DNA of 64,000 bases, taken from NCBI GenBank assembly GCA_049647265.1, contig JBARXJ010000061.1, positions 104,735 to 168,734 of the forward strand, in the 5' to 3' direction. This stretch comes from JAAURB01 sp049647265. GTDB taxonomy: Bacteria > Cyanobacteriota > Cyanobacteriia > Cyanobacteriales > Microcoleaceae. Positions 7,514 through 15,688 of the stretch are shown here, one piece after another. Numbering within the stretch: the stretch's first letter is position 1; the number at the start of each line of letters is the position of its first letter. A program made the position numbers and the translations under genes. The notes under the pieces were generated by a model. That model did not search any database. It was not told the origin of the DNA and saw nothing but the letters and a program-made list of their open reading frames with translations.

Positions 7514-10036
7514 TTGCAACAAAATAACCAAGTTGCGATCGCCGCAGCGGTTATTGGTATGGGCGGAGTCGGTAAAACAGAACTTGCTATTCAATACGCC
7601 CGTCAACACCTGGAAACCACCTATACAGGCGGCGTATGTTTCCTAACTGGCAATAGTTTTATCTTGGAGTTAATTCAATTTGCCCGTCCTCGCTTCTTCC
7701 CTAAAATGGATTTTAGCGGCTTTTCAGAAGCCGAACAATTAACCTATTGCTGGCAACATTGGGCGGAAGGGGAAGTCTTGTTAATTGTAGATGATGTCAC
7801 AAACTACAAACAACAGGTTAAACCCTATTTACCCAGTTCTCCTCGGTTTAAAATATTAGTGACCACGCGAGAACAAATATCTAACGTTACGCCCCTCAAC
7901 TTAGAAGTTCTGCATCCTGATGATGCCTTAAAATTACTTGAGTTTATCATAGGAAAAAATCGCCTCAACGCAGAAGCCGAAACCGCAAAAGAACTGTGTA
8001 AATGGTTAGGTTATTTACCGTTGGGGTTAGAATTAGTCGGGCAATATTTAGCAGAAGATGAAGATCTGTCCTTGGCAAAGATGCTGCAACGCCTGCAACG
8101 TAAACGCCTACAACATTCTTCACTAAAAGATGCAGATACAGCAGAAACCGCAAAATTAGGAGTCGCCGCAGCCTTTGAATTAAGCTGGGAACGGTTGCAA
8201 CAACAGCCAGAAACGCAACAATTAGGCTGTTTGTTATCGCTGTTTTATCCCGATGCAATTTTATGGGAATTAGTAGAAGCGGTGTATCAATATTGGCAAG
8301 GGGAAGATATTGATCTCGAAGATCTAGAAGACAACAGACGTAAGTTAGTTAAACTCAGCCTATTTCAACGAACTAAAGAGAGAACCTATCGCCTACATCA
8401 ACTTTTACGAGAATTTTTCCGCGACAAACTGGAGAAACAGGAAGACGCAACGGCAATGAAACAAGCCTTTATTAACACGATGGTCATTATTGCCCGTCAA
8501 ATTCATCCAGCTATGATAACGAAACATATCAAACAGGTTGAACCCGCTATTACACACATTGAGGAAGTGCCTAATTCTTTGCCTGAATTCTTATCAGATG
8601 AAGCTTTAGCTCTGTTTGATCGCTTAGGTTGGTTCTATCAAGCTCAGAACTTGTATTCTGAAGCTGAATTGTGGCTAGAGAAAAGTGTCGAGATTGCAAA
8701 AAGCCGTTTCGGAGAGGAACATGAGGATGTTGCTACTAGCCTAAGTAATTTAGGTTCACTTTATCACATCCAAGGACGCTACAGTGAGGCTGAATCTCTT
8801 GGTGAGCAAGTTTTAAAGATCAGACGACAGCTATCTGCCGCAGATGACCCCAGTCTTACTACTGACTTGAATAATTTAGCCGTTGCTTACCATTACCAGG
8901 GACGCTACAGTAAGGCTGAACAGTTGTTTAAAGAAGCTTTAGAAATAGAAAAAGAATTGTGCGAAAAGAGAGAAAAGGTTTTAGAACAAGATCTAAAAAA
9001 AATGCAAGAAATAGCAATAAAAAGACTGATTAAAAAAAATATAAAAAAGCATATTTACAAGCATGAACTAGAGTCAGAGATAGACAAAATATTGTCCGAA
9101 AAGTATTTGGATATAAAACAAATATATAATGATTATATTAGTATTGCATTGAGCCTGAATAACTTAGCTGAGTGTTGTGCTTACCAGGGACGTTATAGCG
9201 AAGCTGAACAGCTATATTACGAGGCTATAGAAAGATATAAAAAGATATTTGATACCGACGAACTTTCAAAAGTTGACAATTCAGATGTTGCTGTTGTTCT
9301 AAATAACTTAGGCATACTTTACTTTTTGCAAGGATACTATAATGAAGCTGAACATCTTAATCAGCAAGCTTTAGCCATAAGAAAACGCTTATTTCAGGGC
9401 GACCATCTTAGTATTGCACAAAGCTTTAATAGTTTAGCTGAACTTTACCTTGACCAATTCCAAGGACGCTATGACGAAGCCGAACCCTTATGTCGTGAAG
9501 CTTTAGCTATGAGAAAACGTTTATTTAGAAATGGTCACCCAAGTATAGCAGAAAGTTTAGATAATTTAGCTACATTCTATCAGTCGCAAGAAGACTATGA
9601 CGAAGCTGAACGCTTATTTAAACAAGCCTTAGACATGAAAAAATACTTCTTTAAAGGTGACCATCCTAACATTGCAAAAACCTGTAATAGTATAGCTGAA
9701 CTTTATTTATTACAAGAACGCTATGACGAGGCTACAACCTGGTATTACAAAGCTTTAGAAATCAGAGGACGTTTATTGGGTGAAGAACATCCTGACACTG
9801 TGCAAAGCTTTATTAGTATTGCTAAACTTTGTCAATGCCAAGGAGACTATGAGCAAGCTGAAGGTTTATATTTGTTTGCTTATGCTACTTTTAGAAAGAA
9901 TTTAGGCGAGGATCATCCTAAGACAGAAAATATTCGGCTGCAACTAATCATGTTCTGCCAACAAGCGATCTATGAGAATCAAACCGATCAATTGAGTAAT
10001 AAATTCACTAAGTTTTTAATTTCTCAACTTCAGTAA
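7514..10036 (+). CDS. NB-ARC/STAND ATPase with kinesin-light-chain-type TPR repeats
   Basis: An 840-residue STAND-type signalling ATPase when read from TTG 7514. Seen: Walker A VIGMGGVGKTELAIQYA (residues about 13-29), Walker B VLLIVDDV, the FKILVTTRE sensor and LPLGLELVGQYLAE of the NB-ARC helical domain, a winged-helix-like linker, then about ten TPRs with 42-residue spacing and YDEAE...ALDM patterns. STAND proteins use the TPR sensor to hold the ATPase off until a trigger binds; many act in phage defence or regulation. Odd: the conserved lead-in GIRGIAERDKFVGRDRTLI lies upstream at 7442-7501, with no usable start after the TGA at 7385, so the TTG start would cut the domain. TPRs are split by an AT-rich, Lys-rich insert at about 8940-9150. 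Confidence 0.82.
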   Translation: MQQNNQVAIAAAVIGMGGVGKTELAIQYARQHLETTYTGGVCFLTGNSFILELIQFARPRFFPKMDFSGFSEAEQLTYCWQHWAEGEVLLIVDDVTNYKQQVKPYLPSSPRFKILVTTREQISNVTPLNLEVLHPDDALKLLEFIIGKNRLNAEAETAKELCKWLGYLPLGLELVGQYLAEDEDLSLAKMLQRLQRKRLQHSSLKDADTAETAKLGVAAAFELSWERLQQQPETQQLGCLLSLFYPDAILWELVEAVYQYWQGEDIDLEDLEDNRRKLVKLSLFQRTKERTYRLHQLLREFFRDKLEKQEDATAMKQAFINTMVIIARQIHPAMITKHIKQVEPAITHIEEVPNSLPEFLSDEALALFDRLGWFYQAQNLYSEAELWLEKSVEIAKSRFGEEHEDVATSLSNLGSLYHIQGRYSEAESLGEQVLKIRRQLSAADDPSLTTDLNNLAVAYHYQGRYSKAEQLFKEALEIEKELCEKREKVLEQDLKKMQEIAIKRLIKKNIKKHIYKHELESEIDKILSEKYLDIKQIYNDYISIALSLNNLAECCAYQGRYSEAEQLYYEAIERYKKIFDTDELSKVDNSDVAVVLNNLGILYFLQGYYNEAEHLNQQALAIRKRLFQGDHLSIAQSFNSLAELYLDQFQGRYDEAEPLCREALAMRKRLFRNGHPSIAESLDNLATFYQSQEDYDEAERLFKQALDMKKYFFKGDHPNIAKTCNSIAELYLLQERYDEATTWYYKALEIRGRLLGEEHPDTVQSFISIAKLCQCQGDYEQAEGLYLFAYATFRKNLGEDHPKTENIRLQLIMFCQQAIYENQTDQLSNKFTKFLISQLQ

Positions 10037-10326
10037 TAGAAAAATTTATCTAAATAATATTCTTGATTGTATTATCTCAGATTAAAATACAAGTCTAAAT
10101 CATGGGATTATATCCTTATTTTAGAGTGTTTTTGCAGGAAATCAGTTGATTAGAATCTGGATAATTGTGGATTCCCGCCTACACGGGAATGACAGTTTAT
10201 AGTTTGTTCTTTGTGTTCTCTATGTCTTTGTGGTTCGTTTCCTCAACAAAAATTACCTAAAAATTTAAGCTAGCGATCGCTTCAATCGATTAAAATTTTC
10301 ATATAATTAGAAATGTATCACTCACA
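10037..10326. other. Intergenic stretch with a short dispersed hairpin
   Basis: No ORF is supported. A hairpin lies at 10171-10190 (stem ATTCCCG / CGGGAAT) within the phrase GGATTCCCGCCTACACGGGAA, a type of dispersed repeat seen in many bacteria. A single HIP1 site follows near 10275. Confidence 0.7.
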
Positions 10327-10656
10327 ATGAAGCTACCCAATGGCGATAAAGCTGAAATTCCCTTGCAAAAGTTAATGAGTTATTGTCTTAATTCAGAACA
10401 TCCTAGCGGTAAACACAAAGCCCGAGTTTTTGCATCAGTTCTCGGAATTACCGCAGAGAATGTTGAACAGTTACAAGAACTCATTAAAGTTGCTGCGGTT
10501 GAGGGTGAAGTCGTACAACAAAATACAACTGCTTTTGGTCAGCAGTTTAAAGTAGACTGGAATATTCCTAAAATTGAAACATGGAAACTGCGAACTATCT
10601 GGGAAATCAAACACAATTCACTAAATCCTCGTTTAATTTCTGCATTTTTAACCTAA
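10327..10656 (+). CDS. DUF6883 domain protein
   Basis: A 109-residue protein that matches the DUF6883 pattern: MKLPNGDKAEI...L..YCL...HP.GKHKARVFAS.LGI at the N-terminus and a ...FGQQF.VD......W..RTIWEIK centre and end. It is encoded one base before a DUF4926 gene. These two families are commonly adjacent in cyanobacteria and the DUF6883 domain also turns up at the ends of polymorphic toxins, so a toxin-antitoxin or toxin-immunity relation is a fair guess; no activity can be read from this sequence. The family often ends SCYV or similar; here it ends LISAFLT, perhaps slightly shortened. Confidence 0.8.
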   Translation: MKLPNGDKAEIPLQKLMSYCLNSEHPSGKHKARVFASVLGITAENVEQLQELIKVAAVEGEVVQQNTTAFGQQFKVDWNIPKIETWKLRTIWEIKHNSLNPRLISAFLT

Positions 10657-10657
10657 A

Positions 10658-10918
10658 ATGAAAACAATACAATTATTTGATACGGTTACTAATATTAAAT
10701 CTATTACTCAAGAACGATTGACTTTAGTTGAACCGAATTATCAATCTATTCAATCTTTACCCAGTGGACAAGTTGGGACTATTGTTGAAATTTATAATGA
10801 AGTTAATCCCTGTCAATATTTAGTTGAATTTGCTGATACTCAAGGACGTGAATATGCAATGGCAATTTTAAAAGCCGATGAAATTTTAGTTCTGCACTAT
10901 GAACTGACAATGGCTTAA
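10658..10918 (+). CDS. DUF4926 domain protein
   Basis: An 86-residue protein. Seen: the SGQVGTIVEIY...YLVEF.DTQGREYA core that defines DUF4926, a small SH3-like beta fold, and a final L.AD.I. strand. Its ATG lies one base after the stop of the DUF6883 gene, so the two must be co-transcribed and probably coupled in translation. The tight pairing is typical of toxin-antitoxin or immunity systems, but the family has no established biochemical role. N-terminal residues 8-35 are longer than in most members. Confidence 0.82.
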   Translation: MKTIQLFDTVTNIKSITQERLTLVEPNYQSIQSLPSGQVGTIVEIYNEVNPCQYLVEFADTQGREYAMAILKADEILVLHYELTMA

Positions 10919-11064
10919 AATTTAAATAAGAATATGTTGTAAATATAATGATACACGATGTGTGGCTTCGCGATACTGCTATAGCGGACGTAAAGCGTTT
11001 GCAAACGTATTCTAATGAGCTATACTACAATTAATCTAAAATATAATATCCTCAAAATCAGATT

Positions 11065-11355
11065 ATGCTAAATGGTATTAAACAACGAGGAATCGTTACT
11101 AAAGATGGGAAAATTGAAATACAAGCGCCTGAACTCCCAGAAGGAACAATTGTTGAAGTTATTATTTTAGTTGAGAAAGAAGCAATAGAATCAGAGACTC
11201 CCTCACAAATTCCACAAGATACAACAGAATATTTACTCTCAAATGAATCTAATCGTCGTCATTTGATGACTGGAATTAAAGATGTAGAAAATAATACTAA
11301 TCTTGTTAGTTTTACTCAAGAGGAATGGAATGAGGAACATAACATTCACTCCTAA
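11065..11355 (+). CDS. Putative antitoxin of a YoeB/Txe-type module
   Basis: A 96-residue protein. Seen: an N-terminal beta-rich part (GIVTKDGKIEIQAPELPEGTIVEVIILVEKE) recalling the swapped-hairpin DNA-binding fold of AbrB-type antitoxins, an acidic linker and a C-terminal segment FTQEEWNEEHN that probably wraps the toxin. Its last 26 bases overlap the toxin gene that follows, the standard antitoxin-first arrangement with translational coupling. In such pairs the complex represses its own promoter; no operator could be identified by eye. It is not a canonical YefM/Phd, so the assignment rests on context. Confidence 0.7.
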   Translation: MLNGIKQRGIVTKDGKIEIQAPELPEGTIVEVIILVEKEAIESETPSQIPQDTTEYLLSNESNRRHLMTGIKDVENNTNLVSFTQEEWNEEHNIHS

Positions 11356-11593
11356 CGCTTTCAACGATTTTAATAATTGGGCAAAACAAGATAAGAAAAT
11401 TTATCGTAAGATTATTACTCTGATTAATGATATACTTCGTCAACCTTTTACTGGGTTGGGTAAACCTGAACCTTTGAAACATGAGCTGAAAGGATATTGG
11501 TCACGGCGCATTACTGATGAGCATCGTTTAGTCTATAAGGTTAGTGAGAATGCAATTATTATTCTAAGTTGTCGATTTCATTATGATAATTAA
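11330..11593 (+). CDS. Txe/YoeB family mRNA-interferase toxin
   Basis: Taken from ATG 11330 (MRNITFTPNAFNDF), giving 87 residues, the normal size for YoeB; an earlier in-frame codon at 11303 adds nine residues unlike the family, and AGGAATGGA just upstream of 11330 can serve as the ribosome binding site. Seen: AF.DF..WA..DKK...KI..LI.DI...PF.G.GKPE.LK.EL.G.WSRRI.DEHRLVY and the C-terminal SCRFHYDN with the catalytic His-Tyr pair. YoeB toxins cleave mRNA in the ribosomal A site. All known key positions appear intact, so the toxin should be active and needs the overlapping antitoxin. Confidence 0.93.
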   Translation: MRNITFTPNAFNDFNNWAKQDKKIYRKIITLINDILRQPFTGLGKPEPLKHELKGYWSRRITDEHRLVYKVSENAIIILSCRFHYDN

Positions 11594-11625
11594 AATCATT
11601 ATAATCTCTATTGATAAAGTATATC

Positions 11626-12651
11626 TTAATCTTTATAAGGTTCTAAAATTAAGCTACCATCCCCTTGATTTAAATTTGAATTGGAAGAGAAACGCCAATA
11701 TTGTTGATAAAATTCTAAGAAGTTTTGACCGATAATTCCATCTATTTCTAAAACATCTAAAACAGAGGGAGAGTTTAAAATCACAACGCCTAAATTATTT
11801 TGTTCAAATTGACCGATTTTAACTTGTTCTAAAACAGAATAACCTGCGTCTTCTAATCCACAAAATCCTTGAACTTGAATCGGTTGTATTTCTGTATCAC
11901 TTAGATTTAATTGCTGAGCTAGTTTTTGAGAAATAAAGATTAAGTCGGCTCCTGTATCGAGCATAAACGTTAAGTTTGTTTGGTGATTTACTGTAACAGA
12001 AGCTAACATGACCCCTAATTTATTGGTTAATACAATTGCGTCTTGTTGTTGCTCTTTTGGTAGAACAGAAGGCTTCGATAAATCTAATTGTTTGGTTTGA
12101 GGATTTATTTTAAGATCGAAGAACTTTAACACATCCATTCCTAATACGCCGGATAAGTTTTGAGGAATGATTGTATTTGTAAATTCTAAGGCTTGTAGTT
12201 GATTAACTGTCACTTGATTAATATTAATTTTGGGTAATTGATGTAAATTGGCGCTCATATCTTGACAGTCATCTCCGGCGACGGCTGAGGTTAATTCTTC
12301 ACTCTGAATGGGTTTACCAATTAATCCTAACTGTTGAACGAATGCAGAAGAAACCATTGTGGTTGATGCGCCCGTATCCAATAAAAAATTGCCTGAAAGA
12401 TTACCGACTTTTAACGCAATTGTAAAGACTCTACTATTTCCTAAAGATTGTAAGTTAATCGTAGTTTCTCCGGTAACTTTGGCGGCAGGAATATTAAGCT
12501 CTTTTAGGGGAACAATTGCATCTAAAATAGGATAATTTTTAAGAGAGAGATTTTGAGCCAGCGCTAAATGATTAAACGGCTGAACTTTTAATACTGAAAA
12601 AGTTGATAAAAATCCTAAACTCAGAATTGAGATGAAATGAATCAGTTTCAT
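11626..12651 (-). CDS. Secreted retropepsin-like aspartyl protease (two-lobed)
   Basis: A 341-residue clan AA protein. Seen: a signal peptide (residues about 1-32, ending ALA-Q), then two lobes each with a catalytic DTG: NFLLDTGASTTMVSS near residue 91 and TFMLDTGADLIFIS near residue 230. Each is followed by the hydrophobic-hydrophobic-Gly motif expected (GVLGMDVL and GIIGQNF). Two DTG lobes in one chain give a self-contained active site, as in pepsins, whereas retropepsins dimerise. It is probably periplasmic or exported. Physiological substrates of cyanobacterial members are unknown. It is divergent to the thiC riboswitch. Confidence 0.85.
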   Translation of the reverse strand: MKLIHFISILSLGFLSTFSVLKVQPFNHLALAQNLSLKNYPILDAIVPLKELNIPAAKVTGETTINLQSLGNSRVFTIALKVGNLSGNFLLDTGASTTMVSSAFVQQLGLIGKPIQSEELTSAVAGDDCQDMSANLHQLPKININQVTVNQLQALEFTNTIIPQNLSGVLGMDVLKFFDLKINPQTKQLDLSKPSVLPKEQQQDAIVLTNKLGVMLASVTVNHQTNLTFMLDTGADLIFISQKLAQQLNLSDTEIQPIQVQGFCGLEDAGYSVLEQVKIGQFEQNNLGVVILNSPSVLDVLEIDGIIGQNFLEFYQQYWRFSSNSNLNQGDGSLILEPYKD

Positions 12652-12843
12652 TGGGATATACAGAAATTAATCAAATCTTATGGCTTTAATGAATAACACT
12701 ACCCATCATTAATCAGTCAGTAAATCTACTCATGAATTAGATTGAGCAATTAAGCAGGTGAAATGATGTCAATTATTAACAATATCTTAAAAAAAAATAT
12801 TATCTTCAATTTATACAAAAAAGTGTGATACCATCTTTACCTT

Positions 12844-12930
12844 ATAAGCTAGGGGTGCCTGCCGTTAAGTCCAGGCTGAGAGACACCCTTGGAACCTGAG
12901 TCCGGCTAGTACCGGCGTAGGGAAGCGAAC
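12844..12930 (+). promoter_or_regulatory. TPP riboswitch (THI element) of thiC
   Basis: The classical thi-box signatures are all present in order: AGGGGTGCC, GGCTGAGAGACACCCTTGGA, ACCTGAGTCCGGCTAGTACC and GGCGTAGGGAAGCG. The aptamer binds thiamine diphosphate. It ends only about 18 bases before the thiC start and no terminator stem with a T run lies between, so control is most likely at translation, by hiding the AGAGGA ribosome binding site at about 12934-12940. Confidence 0.96.
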
Positions 12931-12948
12931 ATTTAGAGGAATACTAAA

Positions 12949-14337
12949 ATGCGAACAGAATGGGTTGCCAAACGCCAGGGTCAGAAAAATGTATCTCAGA
13001 TGCATTATGCTCGTCAGGGTGTAATCACGGAAGAAATGCATTATGTGGCAAAACGGGAAAACCTTCCGGCTGAGTTAATTCGGGATGAAGTGGCACGGGG
13101 ACGGATGATTATCCCAGCTAATATTAATCATACGAATTTAGAGCCGATGTGTATCGGTATTGCCTCTAAATGTAAGGTAAATGCTAATCTCGGTGCTTCT
13201 CCTAATTCTTCTAATTTAGATGAAGAGGTTGATAAGCTCAAATTAGCGGTAAAATACGGCGCAGATACAGTGATGGATCTGTCTACCGGGGGTGGTAATT
13301 TAGATCAAATTCGGACTGCTATCATTAACGCTTCTCCGGTGCCTATTGGTACAGTTCCCATCTATCAAGCCTTGGAAAGCGTCCATGGTAATATCGAAAA
13401 GCTAACGCCGGATGATTTTCTACACATTATTGAAAAGCACGCTCAACAGGGTGTAGATTATATGACGATCCATGCGGGTATTTTAATCGAACATTTGCCT
13501 CTAGTTCGTAACCGCATTACCGGAATTGTATCTCGTGGCGGCGGTATTATTGCCCGGTGGATGCTGCATCACCATAAACAAAATCCCCTTTATACTCATT
13601 TTGACGAGATTATTGAGATCTTCAAGAAATACGATGTTTCCTTTAGTTTAGGCGATTCTCTGCGTCCGGGTTGTACCCATGATGCCTCCGATGAAGCGCA
13701 ACTGGCTGAACTTAAAACTCTTGGACAACTGACCCGCCGCGCTTGGGAACATGATGTGCAGGTGATGGTAGAAGGCCCTGGACACGTCCCCATGGATCAA
13801 ATTGAGTTCAATGTCAAAAAACAGATGGAAGAGTGTTCTGAAGCGCCTTTCTATGTGCTGGGGCCGTTGGTGACGGATATTGCACCGGGTTACGATCATA
13901 TCACATCTGCGATAGGTGCGGCGATGGCAGGCTGGTACGGAACCGCAATGTTATGTTATGTCACGCCGAAAGAACACCTTGGACTACCGGATGCAGAGGA
14001 TGTCAGAAATGGTCTGATTGCCTATAAAATTGCTGCTCACGCCGCTGATATAGCCCGTCGTCGTCCGGGAGCACGCGATCGCGACGATCAACTGTCTGAA
14101 GCCCGTTATAACTTTGACTGGAACCGTCAGTTTGACTTATCTTTAGATCCAGAACGGGCGCGGGAATATCACGACGAAACCTTACCGGCTGATATCTATA
14201 AAACGGCTGAATTCTGTTCGATGTGTGGGCCGAAATTCTGCCCGATGCAAACAAAAGTCGATGCCGATGCGTTAACCGAGTTGGAAAAATTCTTAGCCAA
14301 AGAAGACGAGAAAAAAGCCCTCAGTCCTTCTTTATAA
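12949..14337 (+). CDS. thiC: Phosphomethylpyrimidine synthase
   Basis: A 462-residue radical-SAM enzyme that converts aminoimidazole ribotide to HMP phosphate for thiamine synthesis. Seen: N-terminal RTEWV...QMHYAR, the long conserved barrel with MDLSTGGGNLD, GTVPIYQA, HAGI and SRGGG, and the C-terminal iron-sulfur motif CSMCGPKFC, with its CxxCxxxxC spacing intact. Length is standard for the cyanobacterial form without the extra N-terminal domain of other bacteria. Regulated by the TPP riboswitch directly upstream. The ATG at 12949 follows AGAGGA at proper distance. Confidence 0.98.
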   Translation: MRTEWVAKRQGQKNVSQMHYARQGVITEEMHYVAKRENLPAELIRDEVARGRMIIPANINHTNLEPMCIGIASKCKVNANLGASPNSSNLDEEVDKLKLAVKYGADTVMDLSTGGGNLDQIRTAIINASPVPIGTVPIYQALESVHGNIEKLTPDDFLHIIEKHAQQGVDYMTIHAGILIEHLPLVRNRITGIVSRGGGIIARWMLHHHKQNPLYTHFDEIIEIFKKYDVSFSLGDSLRPGCTHDASDEAQLAELKTLGQLTRRAWEHDVQVMVEGPGHVPMDQIEFNVKKQMEECSEAPFYVLGPLVTDIAPGYDHITSAIGAAMAGWYGTAMLCYVTPKEHLGLPDAEDVRNGLIAYKIAAHAADIARRRPGARDRDDQLSEARYNFDWNRQFDLSLDPERAREYHDETLPADIYKTAEFCSMCGPKFCPMQTKVDADALTELEKFLAKEDEKKALSPSL

Positions 14338-14396
14338 CTAGATGAGTCGGTACTGTTGTAATCTGCCAGTTTTGGTGTAGGTTATTGTTGATATGA

Positions 14397-14415
14397 GGTG
14401 CGTCGGTGACGCACC
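14397..14415 (+). terminator. GGTGCGTC hairpin after thiC
   Basis: Perfect stem GGTGCGTC (14397-14404) and GACGCACC (14408-14415) with a GGT loop, followed by CTACCTACTTTTCCT. It may end thiC transcription from one side and the convergent oxidoreductase from the other. The same hairpin type recurs three times at 44626-44761, so it is also a dispersed repeat. Confidence 0.65.
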
Positions 14416-14434
14416 CTACCTACTTTTCCTAAGT

Positions 14435-15532
14435 TTAAGAAATGTCTACCTGTAAAGTAGAACAATAAGGTGTCAGTTGGTTTTCCCTAAGATTCCAGAC
14501 TTTACCATCTAATGCCATCTGTTCAATTAAACTCGCAAGTCGTAATGCTTTTAAGGCTTGTTCTCCACCAACAGACGGTTGATTTCCCCCATAAATACAT
14601 TGAACAAAATGTTCGAGTTCTGCGTGTAACGGTTCAATATTACTGGTATGAACTCGCTCAATTAATCCATCCTGACGATACAAAACTTGCCCATAATCTG
14701 TAATACAATCTGCTGTCGTTTGACGATGAATTAAGATTTGATTATTGAGAAAATCGGCTTCAGTCAGAGAATTTTGACAGTGAGCGACAATTGAACGACG
14801 CTTGCGATGACTGACTTTACTCGCGGTTAAAGTGGCAACAACACCGTTAGCAAATCCTAATGTTGCAGTGACATAAGCATCACTGGCTTGACTGCCACTG
14901 GCGTTTAATTGTATTACAGGTGCAGCCACTAATTCGAGTAGTAAATCGATATCATGGATCATTAAATCCAACACAACAGAAACATCATTAGCCCGATCTG
15001 AGTAAGGACTCATACGGTGGGCTTCTAATGCTAAGATTTCTTCTGTTTTTAAGACTTTACTTAATTCCTGGAACGCTGGATTAAACCGTTCAATATGCCC
15101 CACTTGTAAGATCCGATTAGATTGGGCTGCCATATTCACTAAAGATTCAGCTTCGCTAATATTGGCAGCGATGGGCTTTTCTATTAATACGTGAACCCCA
15201 GCTTGCAAACAAGTCATTCCCACAGAATGATGCAAACGTGTGGGTACGGCGATACAAACCGCCTCAACATATTCGAGTAAATTATGGTAGTCCTCAAAAA
15301 AACGCACCCGGTACTTACTGGCAATATCCAGTCCTCGTTCGATATTAATATCAGAAATACCGACCAGTTGAACATCTTTGAGTAAACCTAAAACTCGGGT
15401 GTGATGTTGTCCCATGTGACCCACACCAATTACCCCAACCTTTAGGGGTTCAGAGGGGTTTCGTCTCGCAAAACTCGTTGAATCTCCCAATACCATTGGA
15501 TTGAGCACTCCCGGATTTCTCCACCACCACAT
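14435..15532 (-). CDS. Gfo/Idh/MocA family NAD(P)-dependent oxidoreductase
   Basis: A 365-residue dehydrogenase. Seen: N-terminal Rossmann motif KVGVIGVGHMGQHH preceded by about 30 residues of lead (which may mean a later true start), then the family EKPIA motif with the catalytic-region Lys, the VLDLMIHDIDLLL segment, and the beta-sheet domain. The family oxidises or reduces sugars, inositols and bile pigments. Cyanobacterial members such as this are widespread but without assigned substrate; the related biliverdin reductase is possible but not supported by any specific motif seen here. It diverges from the Omp85 gene. Confidence 0.88.
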   Translation of the reverse strand: MWWWRNPGVLNPMVLGDSTSFARRNPSEPLKVGVIGVGHMGQHHTRVLGLLKDVQLVGISDINIERGLDIASKYRVRFFEDYHNLLEYVEAVCIAVPTRLHHSVGMTCLQAGVHVLIEKPIAANISEAESLVNMAAQSNRILQVGHIERFNPAFQELSKVLKTEEILALEAHRMSPYSDRANDVSVVLDLMIHDIDLLLELVAAPVIQLNASGSQASDAYVTATLGFANGVVATLTASKVSHRKRRSIVAHCQNSLTEADFLNNQILIHRQTTADCITDYGQVLYRQDGLIERVHTSNIEPLHAELEHFVQCIYGGNQPSVGGEQALKALRLASLIEQMALDGKVWNLRENQLTPYCSTLQVDIS

Positions 15533-15688
15533 AGACTAAGGTTATCCATTAATTGGGATTGTGTTAGCCCATCTGTGATACTATCACAGCCTCTGATTTT
15601 GTAAAGAAGCGTTAACCAATTCTGCGAGCAATTTCGTCAGTCAAACCGTACAATCAATTGAGGTGTTTTCATGCATTGTGGGGGTTAG

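Noticed and set aside
13596..13899. Antisense ORFs within thiC
   Set aside because: Shadows of a highly conserved gene.
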